Origin: Homalodisca vitripennis
Taxonomy: Eukaryota; Arthropoda; Insecta; Hemiptera; Cicadellidae
Length of the DNA stretch: 64,000 nucleotides
Reading direction: 5' to 3'
NCBI RefSeq assembly: GCF_021130785.1
Contig: NC_060211.1
Span: 21,189,001-21,253,000 of the forward strand
The notes below the pieces were generated by a model. The model had not been told where the DNA came from, searched no databases, and saw only the letters and a program-made list of their open reading frames with translations. The position numbers and the translations under genes are program-made. Shown in pieces: positions 35,641 through 47,130 of the stretch (position 1 is the first letter of the stretch; each line of letters begins with the position of its first letter).

Positions 35641-36560
35641 TTTAATGTGCAATTATAAAAAGAACTGCATTTCATTTTAGTTTATATTTTCTTGTTTGTA
35701 TATAATAAAAAAATTACGAGCCGAAGAACGCTTTAGCAATACAACTTCAAATATTACTTTGCTAGTTTAAATCACTAAAATGTTTGTATTGGATGTTCGC
35801 ATATCACGATAATTTTTGAAAGCAAGTTAGATTTCCTTTCGAAAGTTAGGAACTTAAACATCGTAGAGATCACGTTGACCTTCACAGAAGTTTGAAGTAA
35901 GATTTATGTTTAAGACGTAGTAAAAACAATGCTCCATTACCCACTGAACCATTATCAACTTTTTTTAGTTTAATTATTGAAAATATCGGTCCTGAGATTT
36001 CGGCTTTTAGTTAGAGACTGTTCGATTATTTTAATGATTTGGATTGTTGATTTTTTGAGTAATCGGTGAGTAAAGATTGTACACGAATTACATGTTTTAT
36101 CTCCATAACAGGTTAGGTGAACACATACAACATTATAATGCACTACATTGTAAGATGTGTATGTTACCTACAGACAGACGGCACTGTGAAAATTTTCAGA
36201 ATCAACGTGACAATGATAACTAAACATAAGGAAGGATCTAAAAAAAATAAGCTATTCTATTCAGAAATATTAATTATTATTATGTTTATTATGTTATTAT
36301 TATTATTATGTTATTAAATATTGTTATTATTAAAACCAATGGTATTCTATTTATTCTTTCCAGAGTTAACAAATAAGATTTATTAGAAATGTTAATGCAA
36401 TATTGTAAGCCAAAGTAACCACTAAACTTGGACCCAATTGTGTATCTGAGTTAAATTGTGTATCTGATGAGACAATGAGACTACCACTTCACCTATTTTC
36501 AGGCATCTCTGATATCGTAACAATCTAAATGTTTCGTTTTGAGATTTTTCGTCGTTGACT
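35641..36560. other. AT-rich stretch, nothing recognised
   Basis: A (TTA)n-like microsatellite occurs at 36,266-36,316. No gene. Confidence 0.45.
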
Positions 36561-36690
36561 TTCTTTGCATCTCTTCATGACTCCAGATTCCAGGAGTCAA
36601 GTCTGAGACAGCGTCAGATACCAGACGCTGCAATAAAAGGAAGGTGAGCTGGAGCTAAACTCAAAATGCAATTGAATCGATCCTTCCTAC
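36561..36690 (+). repeat. Dispersed repeat shared with 62.1 kb
   Basis: CAGGAGTCAAGTCTGAGACA, GTCAGATACCAGACGCTGCA and GGAAGGTGAGCTGGAG match 62,120-62,215 in the same order and orientation (there CAGGAGTAAAGTCTGCGACA). Family unknown. Confidence 0.7.
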
Positions 36691-37185
36691 CGTAGCTACG
36701 TAATGCATTTGCAATGCATTTATAATATTGTATATATACATATTAAATTGAATTGATTTATTTCGGCTAAATTACATAAACCCGCTAAGAAGAACACTAC
36801 TTATCAATAGAGTATTAAACTAGATAACTAATACATTAATAGATTTATACAAACAAGAGTTCTAATCATAGTTTTAATGTTGTTGCATAAATATTTTACA
36901 ACTGGTGGCACTAAGGAGGGCTACTTAACTATCATCATTAGTGGTGTAAAATAGAAACACGATTTATTAAATAATTATAGTTGAATGTGTTAAAGGAAAC
37001 TGCTCACATATGTTAATCCAACTACGTATTAAATTATTCAATTGGATATTATATAATTGCCTGACTGTGTACTCTATTCACTGCATGAAATGTTAGTGAT
37101 GTCCAATTAGATCCCAGCGTGTTACTCTGCCGTTCTTTGTCGTACAGTATAATAAAAATAGAACACAACACAAAATATATAAAAA
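36691..37185. other. AT-rich stretch, nothing recognised
   Basis: No feature seen. Confidence 0.4.
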
Positions 37186-37186
37186 A

Positions 37187-37190
<4 letters not shown>

Positions 37191-37241
<51 letters not shown>
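37191..37241. repeat. (AT)n microsatellite
   Basis: Pure AT dinucleotide run with a short ACACAC end; a shorter second tract lies at 37,442-37,469 on the other side of the tRNA-like hairpin. Confidence 0.95.
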
Positions 37242-37282
37242 TTAAATTTGTATAAGTGGCAATAGCCTTATTTAATTTCAAT

Positions 37283-37430
37283 AATAAACATTGAATCGCA
37301 AAAAGTACTTGCTCCACCGGGACTCGAAAAACTGCTACCATTACACCACAGAGTAATGGTAGTAAATTCACCCGGCAAGTGAGAGATCCGGGTTCGAGTC
37401 CCGGCGGAGCAAGTACTTTTTGCGATTCAA
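37283..37430. repeat. tRNA-derived long hairpin
   Basis: Outer arms of about 38 bp (37,284-37,327 and 37,391-37,431) pair almost perfectly. Inner arms CTACCATTAC (37,335-37,344) and GTAATGGTAG (37,353-37,362) pair as well. The plus strand from 37,351 reads like the D-arm to 3' end of a tRNA: TAATGGTAGT, an anticodon-like stem TTCAC/GTGAG with loop CCGGCAA, a T-arm CCGGGTTCGAGTCCCGG, and CGGAGCA which can pair with TGCTCCA at 37,310. The 5' half is replaced by an inverted copy of the 3' half, so it is not a functional tRNA. It is probably a tRNA-derived SINE or MITE unit. Confidence 0.7.
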
Positions 37431-37549
37431 AATAATATTTATGTATATATATATATATATATATATATAGGGTTATTAACATACGATATTTTCTATGACA
37501 AAGAATTGTAATTTTGGAGACAGAAATAAATCAAGTAAACATAACATAA

Positions 37550-37730
37550 CGTTTTATAACACTGAAAGTAGTAAAAGTCTTCCGCACGCCGTTATATAAA
37601 GATTTCACATAAACATGAGAACAGATTCAATGCGTCAAGTGATTTTATTCACCAAAGTTAGTTCTGGAATTGGGCGTCTGAGCCTTTATTGCTGATACAG
37701 ATCAGATTCTACCGACCGTTTTCCGCCATA
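37550..37730 (+). repeat. Third copy of the IR1 core
   Basis: Shared strings with 2,685-2,880 include CCGTTATATAAAGATTTCAC, AATGCGTCAAGTGATTTTA, TCTGAGCCTTTATTG and GATACAGATCA. The copy is single and lacks the 76-bp expansion. Confidence 0.85.
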
Positions 37731-37759
37731 TTGCAGCTTCCGGATGATTTCTTAGGATA

Positions 37760-38310
37760 TCTTCTTAGGATTCGTATCTTAGGGATCGAAAACAATTTGT
37801 CAAACTCAATAACCACTGCACGGAACTGATTGAGATTAAATTTGGAGTCCCCCAAGGGTCAGTACTTGGACCAATTTTGTTTAAAGTTTAAATAAATAAT
37901 TTAGTGCTCACTATAAACCACGAAAATACTGTTATGTACGCTGATGATATTGCCTTCATATTTTCTAATTACAGTACAGAAGAACTCGAAATTAACAGTA
38001 ACGTAGTCTTATTACAGGCCTATCAATTTTTAAACAATCTGAATTTACATCTTAATTAAAAAAACACAATTTACAGAATTTTCATTAAATAATCATCTTC
38101 AACCTCCATGTGTTGAAATAAACGAAGAAAAAATAGAACACCAATTATCAGTAAAATATTTGGGACTTCAGGTGGACGATGACTTGACTTAAACTTTGTG
38201 GCGATCCCACATAAACTTTGTGTGTGCCTTTTTGTCTTCATCGTCCTACCTGATGTACCAGTATGTGTGCCAATTCTTTAGACTCATTTATTACTCTTAT
38301 AATACTTTTA
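37760..38310 (+). pseudogene. Non-LTR retrotransposon reverse transcriptase fragment
   Basis: In one frame from about 37,784 I read [13 protein letters not shown], then [16 protein letters not shown], an in-frame stop at 37,889-37,891 where the family has Tyr, INNLV, and VMYADDIAF with the catalytic YADD at 37,937-37,948. A second stop lies at 38,057-38,059. After a frameshift the sequence continues as SVKYLGLQVDDDLT and SHINFVC (about 38,150-38,225). GVPQGS and YADD are reverse-transcriptase motifs, and the (K)YLG..(L)D..L..HI motif is typical of the downstream part of Jockey/CR1-type LINE proteins. Two stops and at least one frameshift make it dead. It runs into the inner edge of palindrome A's right arm at 38,265. 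Confidence 0.85.
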
Positions 38311-38959
38311 AATATAAACATTTAATCTTTTCTTAAGCACATTTGCTGATTTTACACATACTTTTACAAATATAATATAGCTTATTCTATAAATACACAC
38401 TTTTTCAGTTTGAAACTGGAACAAATTTTGGCTGGTCTATTGTTATGCAACTATGGCAAAAGCTTGGATTATCAAAAAAGGTACTATCATCAAACGAAGA
38501 CAGCTATTGTATTTCTTCAGGAACTTATCTGTGATTATTAAAAAAAAGCATGGCAAGTCTTCGTTAAAGGTAAAATCTAGTCTAAGCCTCTGACAGAGCT
38601 CCGAGTTAAAACTGTTGATTACTGGCCTCTGGAAATTGAAACTCAGAGGACAGCGCTTACTGATCTGCAATACTGAAAGTCATATATTCTAAGTGTAAAA
38701 AAGTGTGACTTAGCCTAAACCTCTAACAGAACTCCGAGTTAAAAGTGTTGATTACTCAAACAACACAAGGACAGGATGTCTGAAGGACAGCTCTTACTGA
38801 CGTTCAATGGTGAAATTCCTATATTCTAAGTGTTAAGTAGGACTTGGCGCAACATCTGTTATGAAATAACAAAAAAACAAATAAAGATACTGCTTTTCTT
38901 TATGTAACAAAACTGAGATTATCAATCTTTTTTAATTGTATTTCATACTTTTGGTAGTA

Positions 38960-40280
38960 ACGGGTGGAGCGCGGAAATTTGCTGATTTGGAAATGAAATA
39001 AAAAAATTATGAACCTTACAAAAAATTATTTTTTATTTTAATTATATTGAACAGTAAGGGAATTTTTAAATTACATGGTTTTAAATAATGTATCCGGCAA
39101 ATGTCGACCTTCGGCATCCACACACTGCTGCATACGTTTTCTGAAGTTTTCATTAACTCTAACAAGCATGTCGACTGGTATTCTGCCAATTTCAGCCTCA
39201 ATATTGTTCCTTAGGTCTCCCAAGGTGTTGGGACGGTTGATATACACCTTCGACTTCAGGTAGCCCCAAAGGAAAAAATCGCATGTGGCTAAGTCTGGTG
39301 AGCGTGCCGGCCAGTTCACATCGCCCCTCAAAGAGATAAGCCGCCCAGGAAACATTTGCCTCAAACTATTCATGGTAACCCTCGCTGTGTGTGCAGTGGC
39401 ACCATCCTGTTGGAACCATGTATCCTCTAATTGCATTGCCTCAAGAGCCGGCTGAATAAATTCTGTATCATAGTCAAGTACCGTTCGGAGTTCACAGTTA
39501 TGGCACGACGGTTATCTTGAAAAAAGTAAGGGCCAATGATGCCTACTCTTGATATGGCGCACCACACAGTGACGCGGTCCGAATGCAGAGGTCTCTGGTG
39601 GACTTCTCTGGGGTTTGTTTCACTCAAGTAGCGCATGTTTTGCTTGTTGACACACCCAATGAGGTGAAAATGTGCCTCATCAGAAAAGAACACAATTGCG
39701 TCACGCGGTATAGTTGCAAGCATGTCTTCACAAGAAGTACGCTGTGTCAAATAGTCCCGTGCTGACCATTGATGGACCACGCACATTTTATACGGGTGAA
39801 ATCTCAGTTCATAATGAAGAATCCGGTGGATAGAACGTCTTGAAATGCCAAGAGCAAGTGATTGCTTCCGAGCAGAGCGTTTTGGAGATTGCAGTACTGC
39901 TGCTCTAACTCTATCGATGTTTTCCGGTGCTGTAATCCTTCTCTGAGGTCCCCTTCGTACATATGATACATTCCCTGCTGTTCTGAATGCAGTTACCCAA
40001 TTTACAATTGATTGCCGACCAGGAACACGTCCGCGTGGGGGAACAGCGAATCGTAAACGAAAAGCCTGCTGCACTGCAATGATCGAGTGGGCATTTGAAA
40101 AATACGCTTCAACACAAAACGACCTCTCCTCTCGTGTCCACTGCATGATGGCAATTGGAACGCGGAGGAATACAAATCTCCCGTCAGCCACTATAAGGCA
40201 CGCCCACTCCCCCCTCTCTTCGACTAACAGTGCCGCCACAGCCTGCAGTGCAAATAAGCAAATTACCGCGCTCCACCCTG
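38960..40280 (-). mobile_element. Mariner-type transposon (DD41D), 1.3 kb, nearly intact
   Basis: The element is flanked by TA (38,958-38,959 and 40,281-40,282). Its ends are ACGGGTGGAGCGCGGAAATT on the left and, inverted, CAGGGTGGAGCGCGGTAATT on the right. The left palindrome arm at about 31,480-31,490 has the uninterrupted TA site, so this is a clean insertion after the duplication. It encodes one transposase on the minus strand with a single frameshift. Confidence 0.95.
39071..40146 (-). pseudogene. Mariner/Tc1 superfamily transposase, DD41D spacing, one frameshift
   Basis: The protein starts MQWTREERSFCVEAYF at 40,146, chosen because related transposases begin at this helix-turn-helix segment; the frame is open further upstream to 40,239. 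Helix-turn-helix DNA-binding segments occupy about residues 1-115 (VPGRQSIVNW and LGISRRSIHRIL among them). The DDE/D catalytic domain has its first Asp in FFSDEAHF (residue ~156), the second in WFQQDGATAH, and the third in ARSPDLATCDFFLWG. I count 41 residues between the last two, i.e. DD41D, a minor mariner group (rosa/VISITOR-like). A one-base deletion at about 39,462 breaks the frame between NSERYLTMIQ and the downstream part. All other motifs are intact, so decay is recent. Length about 358 codons, normal for mariner-type enzymes. Confidence 0.93.
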
Positions 40281-43200
40281 TATCTAAAAAGTGAAATTCC
40301 CATTTTCAATTCATGTAGATAAACTATTTCATAATTTTTACTATTGCATATTGTATTAAATACCTTGAATTAAATTATTTTATCCCTAAGGAAACAAAAA
40401 AGATGTTCTCGTCAAAGAAAAGGCTCGAGTAAGTTATGTAGTCCTGGTGCCTTGCGCCCTTTTTGAAAGATACCTATTATTTAAATAAATACCAAAATGT
40501 TTGTTTTACTATTTCCCTTGCTTATTTAGAGTTATATGACGAGAAACAACCAACATATTTAATTAAATAAAATCAGTTTTTGCACTAATGGGTTAAATTT
40601 TATCGTCATTTTGACAGTAATTTCTAGTATGGTCTTAAATTCATTCGTTAGTATTGAAAATCTCTTTACACTCGTGGGATACCATTCAACGCTAGGAATA
40701 TTGCAAACTTCACCTTTCAGAGTACTTGAGTTAAATCAGAAAAAAACATTAGGTGTTTTAAGCTACCAATTAAGTTACACGTCAACATAACACTAGTTAC
40801 ATTAAACGTGGATTAATAATTTGTTCTAAAAAATTTAAAAAAAGAAATTTTTTAACGAAAGATAGGTAGTTACTTTCATAGAAAGTATTTCATTGTGGAA
40901 TTCTTAATGACATAAAACGTGCTAAACTTTCAGTTGATCACGGTTTCTGTTCAACTCTTCTGACATCCGGATATAGCTGGAATCACTCGGTGTACTTCCG
41001 GAGGCGATCCACCTATTTTACGATTTCCTGCTAATTCAAAACATGAATTCCTGTAACTAAAACCATCCTTCCTATCTATTCTAATTTCCCATTATTTAAA
41101 AACGAATTTCATTTCAATTAGTATACTTTCACTGATTTCCATTTGTTTTACTGTTAATATAAATTAATCACTCAGCTACTTCGTGGGTCTGATTTTATAG
41201 ACGATTAGGAAAAATCATAACGGTCTTCTTTGGCTGCGATCCAAACGTTACTTCCAGTCAAACCAGCCAAATATGCCAGATGTTACTGTTCAATGCTATT
41301 GATATTGTGCTCTATAATACTAGGTGTTGTATCGCGTTACGTTAATACTACTGAAGCACTACTGTCCTTTATTCTAAACTATTTCAGTTAGGGAATATAT
41401 TTCAAAGTTAGGGCTAACACGTACTCTTTCTCTTCTAGGAACATTGAAATCTGAATTTTGAACAAATCTAGTCTGTGGTTACCATTATGAGCTCTCTCAG
41501 CAAAGAAATATAAGAAGGTATTGATCAAGCTCGCCATTGAATAAGACTCAATCAGTCATCTCTCAATCCGCGCTCTTGTCTTGATGAACTTCATAAACTT
41601 TGTAAACTCTGGCAAGACGTGAAATATGAGTAGCGGTTATATGATTGTAATTCCTTGTTAGTCCAGTATATTATCCAATAAAAAGGCCAGTTATAATTTT
41701 TTGTCATAGCTTGTTTATCTTCAACTTGTTAGTAGATATACGAGTATAAATTTATTTTTCTTAAAATTACTTTTTTATATTTGTATGCGTAATATTTTTG
41801 TAATACGTTTTAAAAACTTATAATTACACTTAAGAATTTTCATATTATTTCACGTAAAAAATCAGTTTTATTCCTAGGATATTGCAACAAATTGAAATTT
41901 TACAATACCAGATACCAAAAATCATTAAACATTTTTTATTCAAATTGAAATTGAGTAATTTTGTCGATACGTTGAGTGATTTCTTATATCTGACCATATG
42001 AAAAATTTTTAAAGTGTGTATACCTGTATGAATTATGTCTTTAGGGAATTATATGGTTTAAAATGTCATTAACACTTTTATATGCGTAATAAGGAAATTA
42101 TATTTTGTTAATGGAATACAATTTAACAACTTACTATTCAATGTTTTATCAGATGGCTATGACGTATATTTATATTTAGTCAAAACATTTCACCCACTTC
42201 GGTCATCTTTTCCACACCTTCCAATGATAGTTTTTATGCCTAAAATACATCGTAAAATGATCTAAAAAAGTTTCTTGCTTTGTGTTTGAAAGACCTAAAT
42301 TAGTCAAGGACTGTTGTTATTATTTTTATTGAAAATAACCAAACATCGATTTTTCTTCTTAACCGAATGATCCGTAAGCGATACTAACATTTGAATACAA
42401 GATAGTCATATTTATGCATAATTGAGTCTTACATTTTATTTGACCTTATTAATCCAATCTAACACGAATTTTGAATAATAAACTGTAATGATCTCTAGAA
42501 TAAAATTTATATAATTATGGGTGGTGAAATATCTGCGCGATTTTATTAGTAATAAAATCATATTTAAAACACACAAGGTATTTTGCCAGTGAATGCGCCG
42601 AAAATGTTTTATTCTGTTAAAAGTTGTAACAATAAAGTAATCGCTACTTGAACTTTCATCTTGAATGTAAAAGTTGTTCATTAATCGTTTTCTTTCATAA
42701 TTTAGTTTAATGTTTTTGAACTAAACAGAAAAGGAACAAACTTGGCCGTTTATAACATTTAGAGAACTGTTGAAATACAACTATTCTTGAAAGAACCTAG
42801 TGTCGAACTAACAGTGTTATCGCAAATTGATTCGGGATTTCGTTGAACTTTCACAACTTTGCAGCAAGTTAAAGATTTACTTAGCTCTTTCACTTTTCTC
42901 TCTCTTTGTTTAAGGGATCTCTTCCGTAGACTTGGTGGTGAATGAACCTCGCAAACCTGAAGTTAGGTAGTTGTGTGTTACTTTATTAGAAATATAAGAG
43001 GCAGTTTTATTTCTTACAGGTAAACATTTTATATTAATTAGACTTACTAAGGTTTGTTTATGAAGTTGCATTTTCGATACACGGTAAACCTTTCGAGTAA
43101 GAGGTAAAAGATTATTTGTTCTAATCTTAACTCTTAAACGTTTAAATCCCTATTTAAATTCAAGAATGGTGTTAATAGTGATAACATCGACAGAACTTTA

Positions 43201-44752
43201 TCTCGAGATGTATCTTTCAATACATATAACTATGCTTTTGGTATTGCAGTTAGAAAGCATAACCCGATTTCACCAAACAGCTGCTACCATTACGATAGAT
43301 TCCTTTAAAATAATAATAGGATCTGGAAATTTCCAATTGCTATATTTAACGACGACGAAGACCCAAAAACAAGTTATATTTGTAATTCAACGTCAATAAT
43401 GCAGTTCTAAGCCGTGTTATCATAACATGTTAATGAGTTATTAATGGAAATCTCTTTTTGAATCTAATTCCACCACATGGTTTTCTGAGAATGCATAACC
43501 TCCACTGATCAAACGAGATAATGACATATGATGATTATTCAATAAGGTCCAAGACAAATCTGACACAGGTCTTGAAATTTGGGTGACACAAATCACCCTA
43601 TAATTTCAGTGCATCAAGTTGGCATTCTTGTATGTTCTTTCTCATCAGCTGTTCGAGAGTATTTGGTATGCATACCCTCGAAGGTACTCAATTAATCATG
43701 GGAAGAACAACGCTCAGTGATTACATTTTTATTAAAGAGGGTGTCAAATAACATCTACGAAAGGTTTAATAAGTAAAACATTTTAAAATTTGGTATATAA
43801 ATAAATATGCTATATTAATACACAATGTATTTTCCACATTGCTTCAAATCAAAGTGTGCAGTATTCTTGAAAGTTTCTAATACGTTAAGAACTCTTAAAG
43901 CTACGATGGAGACCCTATTTCCATAGAAGGTCGATCAATAAAGTTGGGCTGCACGTCGACTGAGTTATTTTCCTGCCGAAAGCATTCAGCGTTGGATTTG
44001 GTTGGCGAATTGCAATTACGGTTATTATTGGATTGTATTGTTTTAGACGGGTGCACTTATGACGCAAGGTCCATTATTGATGGAGATTTCGTCACTAAAA
44101 CTGAGAACCAACAGGTGTTAATAAATCGTAACACCACTAGGCTACAAATATTTTATAACTAATCTACTGCTTATTAATTAAAGCTCCTAGTGATCATAAT
44201 GAAATGTAATCTCTTTATTACTAAATTCTGATAGAATTATATTTATATTACTTTTTGTTAAATTGCAGAGAAGTAACGATTTTGTTGTGATGTATCAATA
44301 AACTACATACGATACAAACGGAAAGTCGTGACACTGTTTATATTATTAATCATTATAGTTTTTAGCATTCCTTATAATTACGTAAAACTATGATATAATC
44401 CTCTTCTTTTCCTAGATTTAAAAGTGATGATTGTTATTTGACGTGATTTCATGTAATTTTTACTTAAATTAAAATCTTGCTTAAACAACATTTATGACGT
44501 AGCAGGTATATGATAAAATTGTACGTTTTTGGGCATTTATTAAATATTTCAATACTTTAATTGAGAAAACCGAATAATAACAACGATTATTATACTTTGT
44601 TGATAAAGTTTGAGTTTTACGCTGGAAATAATTTTGGTTACTTGTTAGTCGCTAACACAATTAATTATGACCAAACCTGTTAAGTGACTGCTGTCATTTC
44701 TGTGGTAGGCATATTGACGTAAATAATGTATGAATGTTGAACACACTGACGT

Positions 44753-46975
44753 CGGCAAACGGGCTAGTGCGGCAAACGGGCTAGTGCGGCAAACGGGCTA
44801 GTGCATAAAATTTGCTAGTGCGGCAAACGGGCTGGATCTGTAAATGGGCTAGTGCGAATGATTGTCTAGTACAGCAAACGGGCTAGTGCGGCAAACGGGG
44901 CTAGTGCATAACAATGGGCTAGTGCGGCAAACGGGCTAGATCTGTAAATGGGCTAGTGCGGATGATTGTCTAGTACAGCAAACGGGCTAGTGCAGCAAAC
45001 GGGCTAGTGCGGCAAACGGGCTAGTGCATAAAATTTGCTAGTGCGGCAAACGGGCTGGATCTGTAAATGGGCTAGTGCGAATGATTGTCTAGTACAGCAA
45101 ACGGGCTAGTGCAGCAAACGGGCTAGTGCGGCAAAACGGGCTAGTGCATACAATGGGCTAGTGCGGCAAACGGGCTAGATCTGTAAATGGGCTAGTGCGG
45201 ATGATTGTCCTAGTACAGCAAACGGGCTAGTGCAGCAAACGGGCTAGTGCATACAATGGGCTAGTGCGGCAAACGGGCTGGATCTGTAAATGGGCTAGTG
45301 CGGATGATTGTCTAGTACAGCAAAACGGGCTAGTGCAGCAAACGGGCTAGTGCATACAATGGGCTAGTGCGGCAAACGGGCTGGATCTGTAAATGGGCTA
45401 GTGCGGATGATTGTCTAGTACAGCAAACGGGCTAGTGCAGCAAACGGGCTAGTGCCATACAATGGGCTAGTGCGGGCAAACGGGCTGGATCTGTAAATGG
45501 GCTAGTGCGGATGATTGTCTAGTACAGCAAACGGGCTAGTGCAGCAAACGGGCTAGTGCATACAATGGGCTAGTGCGGCAAACGGGCTGGATCTGTAAAT
45601 GGGCTAGTGCGGATGATTGTCTAGTACAGCAAACGGCTAGTGCAGCAAAACGGGCTAGTGCATACAATGGGCTAGTGCGGCAAAACGGGCTGGATCTGTA
45701 AATGGGCTAGTGCGGATGATTCTCTAGTACAGCAAACGGGCTAGTGCGGCAAATGGGCTAGTGGGCAAACGGGCTAGTGCATAAAATTTGCTAGTGCGGC
45801 AAACGGGCTGGATCTGTAAATGGGCTAGTGCGAATGATTGTCTAGTACAGCAAACGGGCTAGTGCGGCAAACGGGCTAGTGCATACAATGGGCTAGTGCG
45901 GCAAACGGGCTAGATCTGTAAATGGGCTAGTGCGGATGATTGTCTAGTACAGCAAACGGGCTAGTGCAGCAAAACGGGCTAGTGCGGCAACGGGCTAGTG
46001 CATAAAATTTGCTAGTGCGGCAAACGGGCTGGATCTGTAAATGGGCTAGTGCGAATGATTGTCTAGTACAGCAAACGGGCTAGTGCAGCAAACGGGCTAG
46101 TGCGGCAAACGGGCTAGTGCATACAATGGGCTAGTGCGGCAAACGGGCTAGATCTGTAAATGGGCTAGTGCGGATGATTGTCTAGTACAGCAAACGGGCT
46201 AGTGCAGCAAACGGGCTAGTGCATACAATGGGCTAGTGCGGCAAACGGGCTGGATCTGTAAATGGGCTAGTGCGGATGATTGTCTAGTACAGCAAACGGG
46301 CTAGTGCAGCAAACGGGCTAGTGCATACAATGGGCTAGTGCGGCAAACGGGTGGATCTGTAAATGGGCTAGTGCGGATGATTGTCTAGTACAGCAAACGG
46401 GCTAGTGCAGCAAAACGGGCTAGTGCATACAATGGGCTAGTGCGGCAAACGGGCTGGATCTGTAAATGGGCTAGTGCGGATGATTGTCTAGTACAGCAAA
46501 CGGGCTAGTGCAGCAAACGGGCTAGTGCATACAATGGGCTAGTGCGGCAAAACGGGCTGGATCTGTAAATGGGCTAGTGCGGGATGATTGTCTAGTACAG
46601 CAAACGGGCTAGTGCAGCAAACGGGCTAGTGCATACAATGGGCTAGTGCGGCAAACGGGGCTGGATCTGTAAATGGGCTAGTGCGGATGATTCTCTAGTA
46701 CAGCAAACGGGCTAGTGCGGCAAATGGGCTAGTGGGCAAACGGGCTAGTGCATAAAATGGGCTAGTGCGGCAAACGGGCTGGATCTGTAAATGGGCTAGT
46801 GCGGATGATTGTCTAGTACAGCAAACGGGCTAGTGCGGCAAATGGGCTAGTGCGGTAAACGGGCTAGTGCGGCAAACGGGCTAGATCTGTAAATGGGCTA
46901 GTGCGGAGGATTGTCTAGTACGGTAAACGGGCTAGTGCGGCAAACTGCTAGAGTGGCAAACAGGCTTGTGCAGGA
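44753..46975 (-). repeat. 17-bp satellite array 2 with higher-order repeats (inverted)
   Basis: The unit is the reverse complement of array 1: GGCAAACGGGCTAGTGC and variants. The marker GATCTGTAAATG appears at 44,835, 44,939, 45,058, 45,178, 45,281 and onward, at spacings near 102 or 119 bp (6 or 7 units), often with one or two extra bases in G or A runs. It lies in the same position between Y and X as the disrupted satellite in the left arm, but is about 2.2 kb long. Confidence 0.96.
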
Positions 46976-47130
46976 AATATAATAATGTGTTGTCAGTTCT
47001 AGTCTGTATGTATAAGAAAACACAGAAGTGGTTTAGAGGAATGTAATAATGTGTTGTCAGTTGTAGTCTACATGTATAAGAAAACAAATAAGGTGTTTAG
47101 AGGAATGTAATAATGTGTAGTCAGTTGTAG
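46976..47130 (-). repeat. 64-bp minisatellite, inverted, between satellite and X copy 2
   Basis: Two and a half units: AATAATGTGTTGTCAGTT, GTATAAGAAAACA, GTGGTTTAGAGGAATGTAAT repeated at 46,980, 47,044 and 47,108. The spacing is again 64 bp. Confidence 0.9.

Larger units (their letters stand above)
38265..44752 (-). repeat. Unit Y, copy 2 (inner part of palindrome A right arm)
   Basis: Reverse complement of 26,804-32,119 interrupted by the mariner at 38,960-40,280. Near the inner edge, a 130-bp segment around CCGAGTTAAAA(C/G)TGTTGATTACT is tandemly duplicated (38,575-38,690 and 38,700-38,830) while the left arm has one copy (31,640-31,745). The short open frames at 42,436-42,681 and 43,166-43,399 mirror those of the left arm and are not called as genes. 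Confidence 0.93.

Noticed and set aside
37351..37411. Functional tRNA gene
   Set aside because: The 5' half is missing and replaced by an inverted copy; U33 of the anticodon loop is absent.
40079..40294. Plus-strand frame at the mariner 5' end
   Set aside because: It is antisense to the transposase N-terminus.
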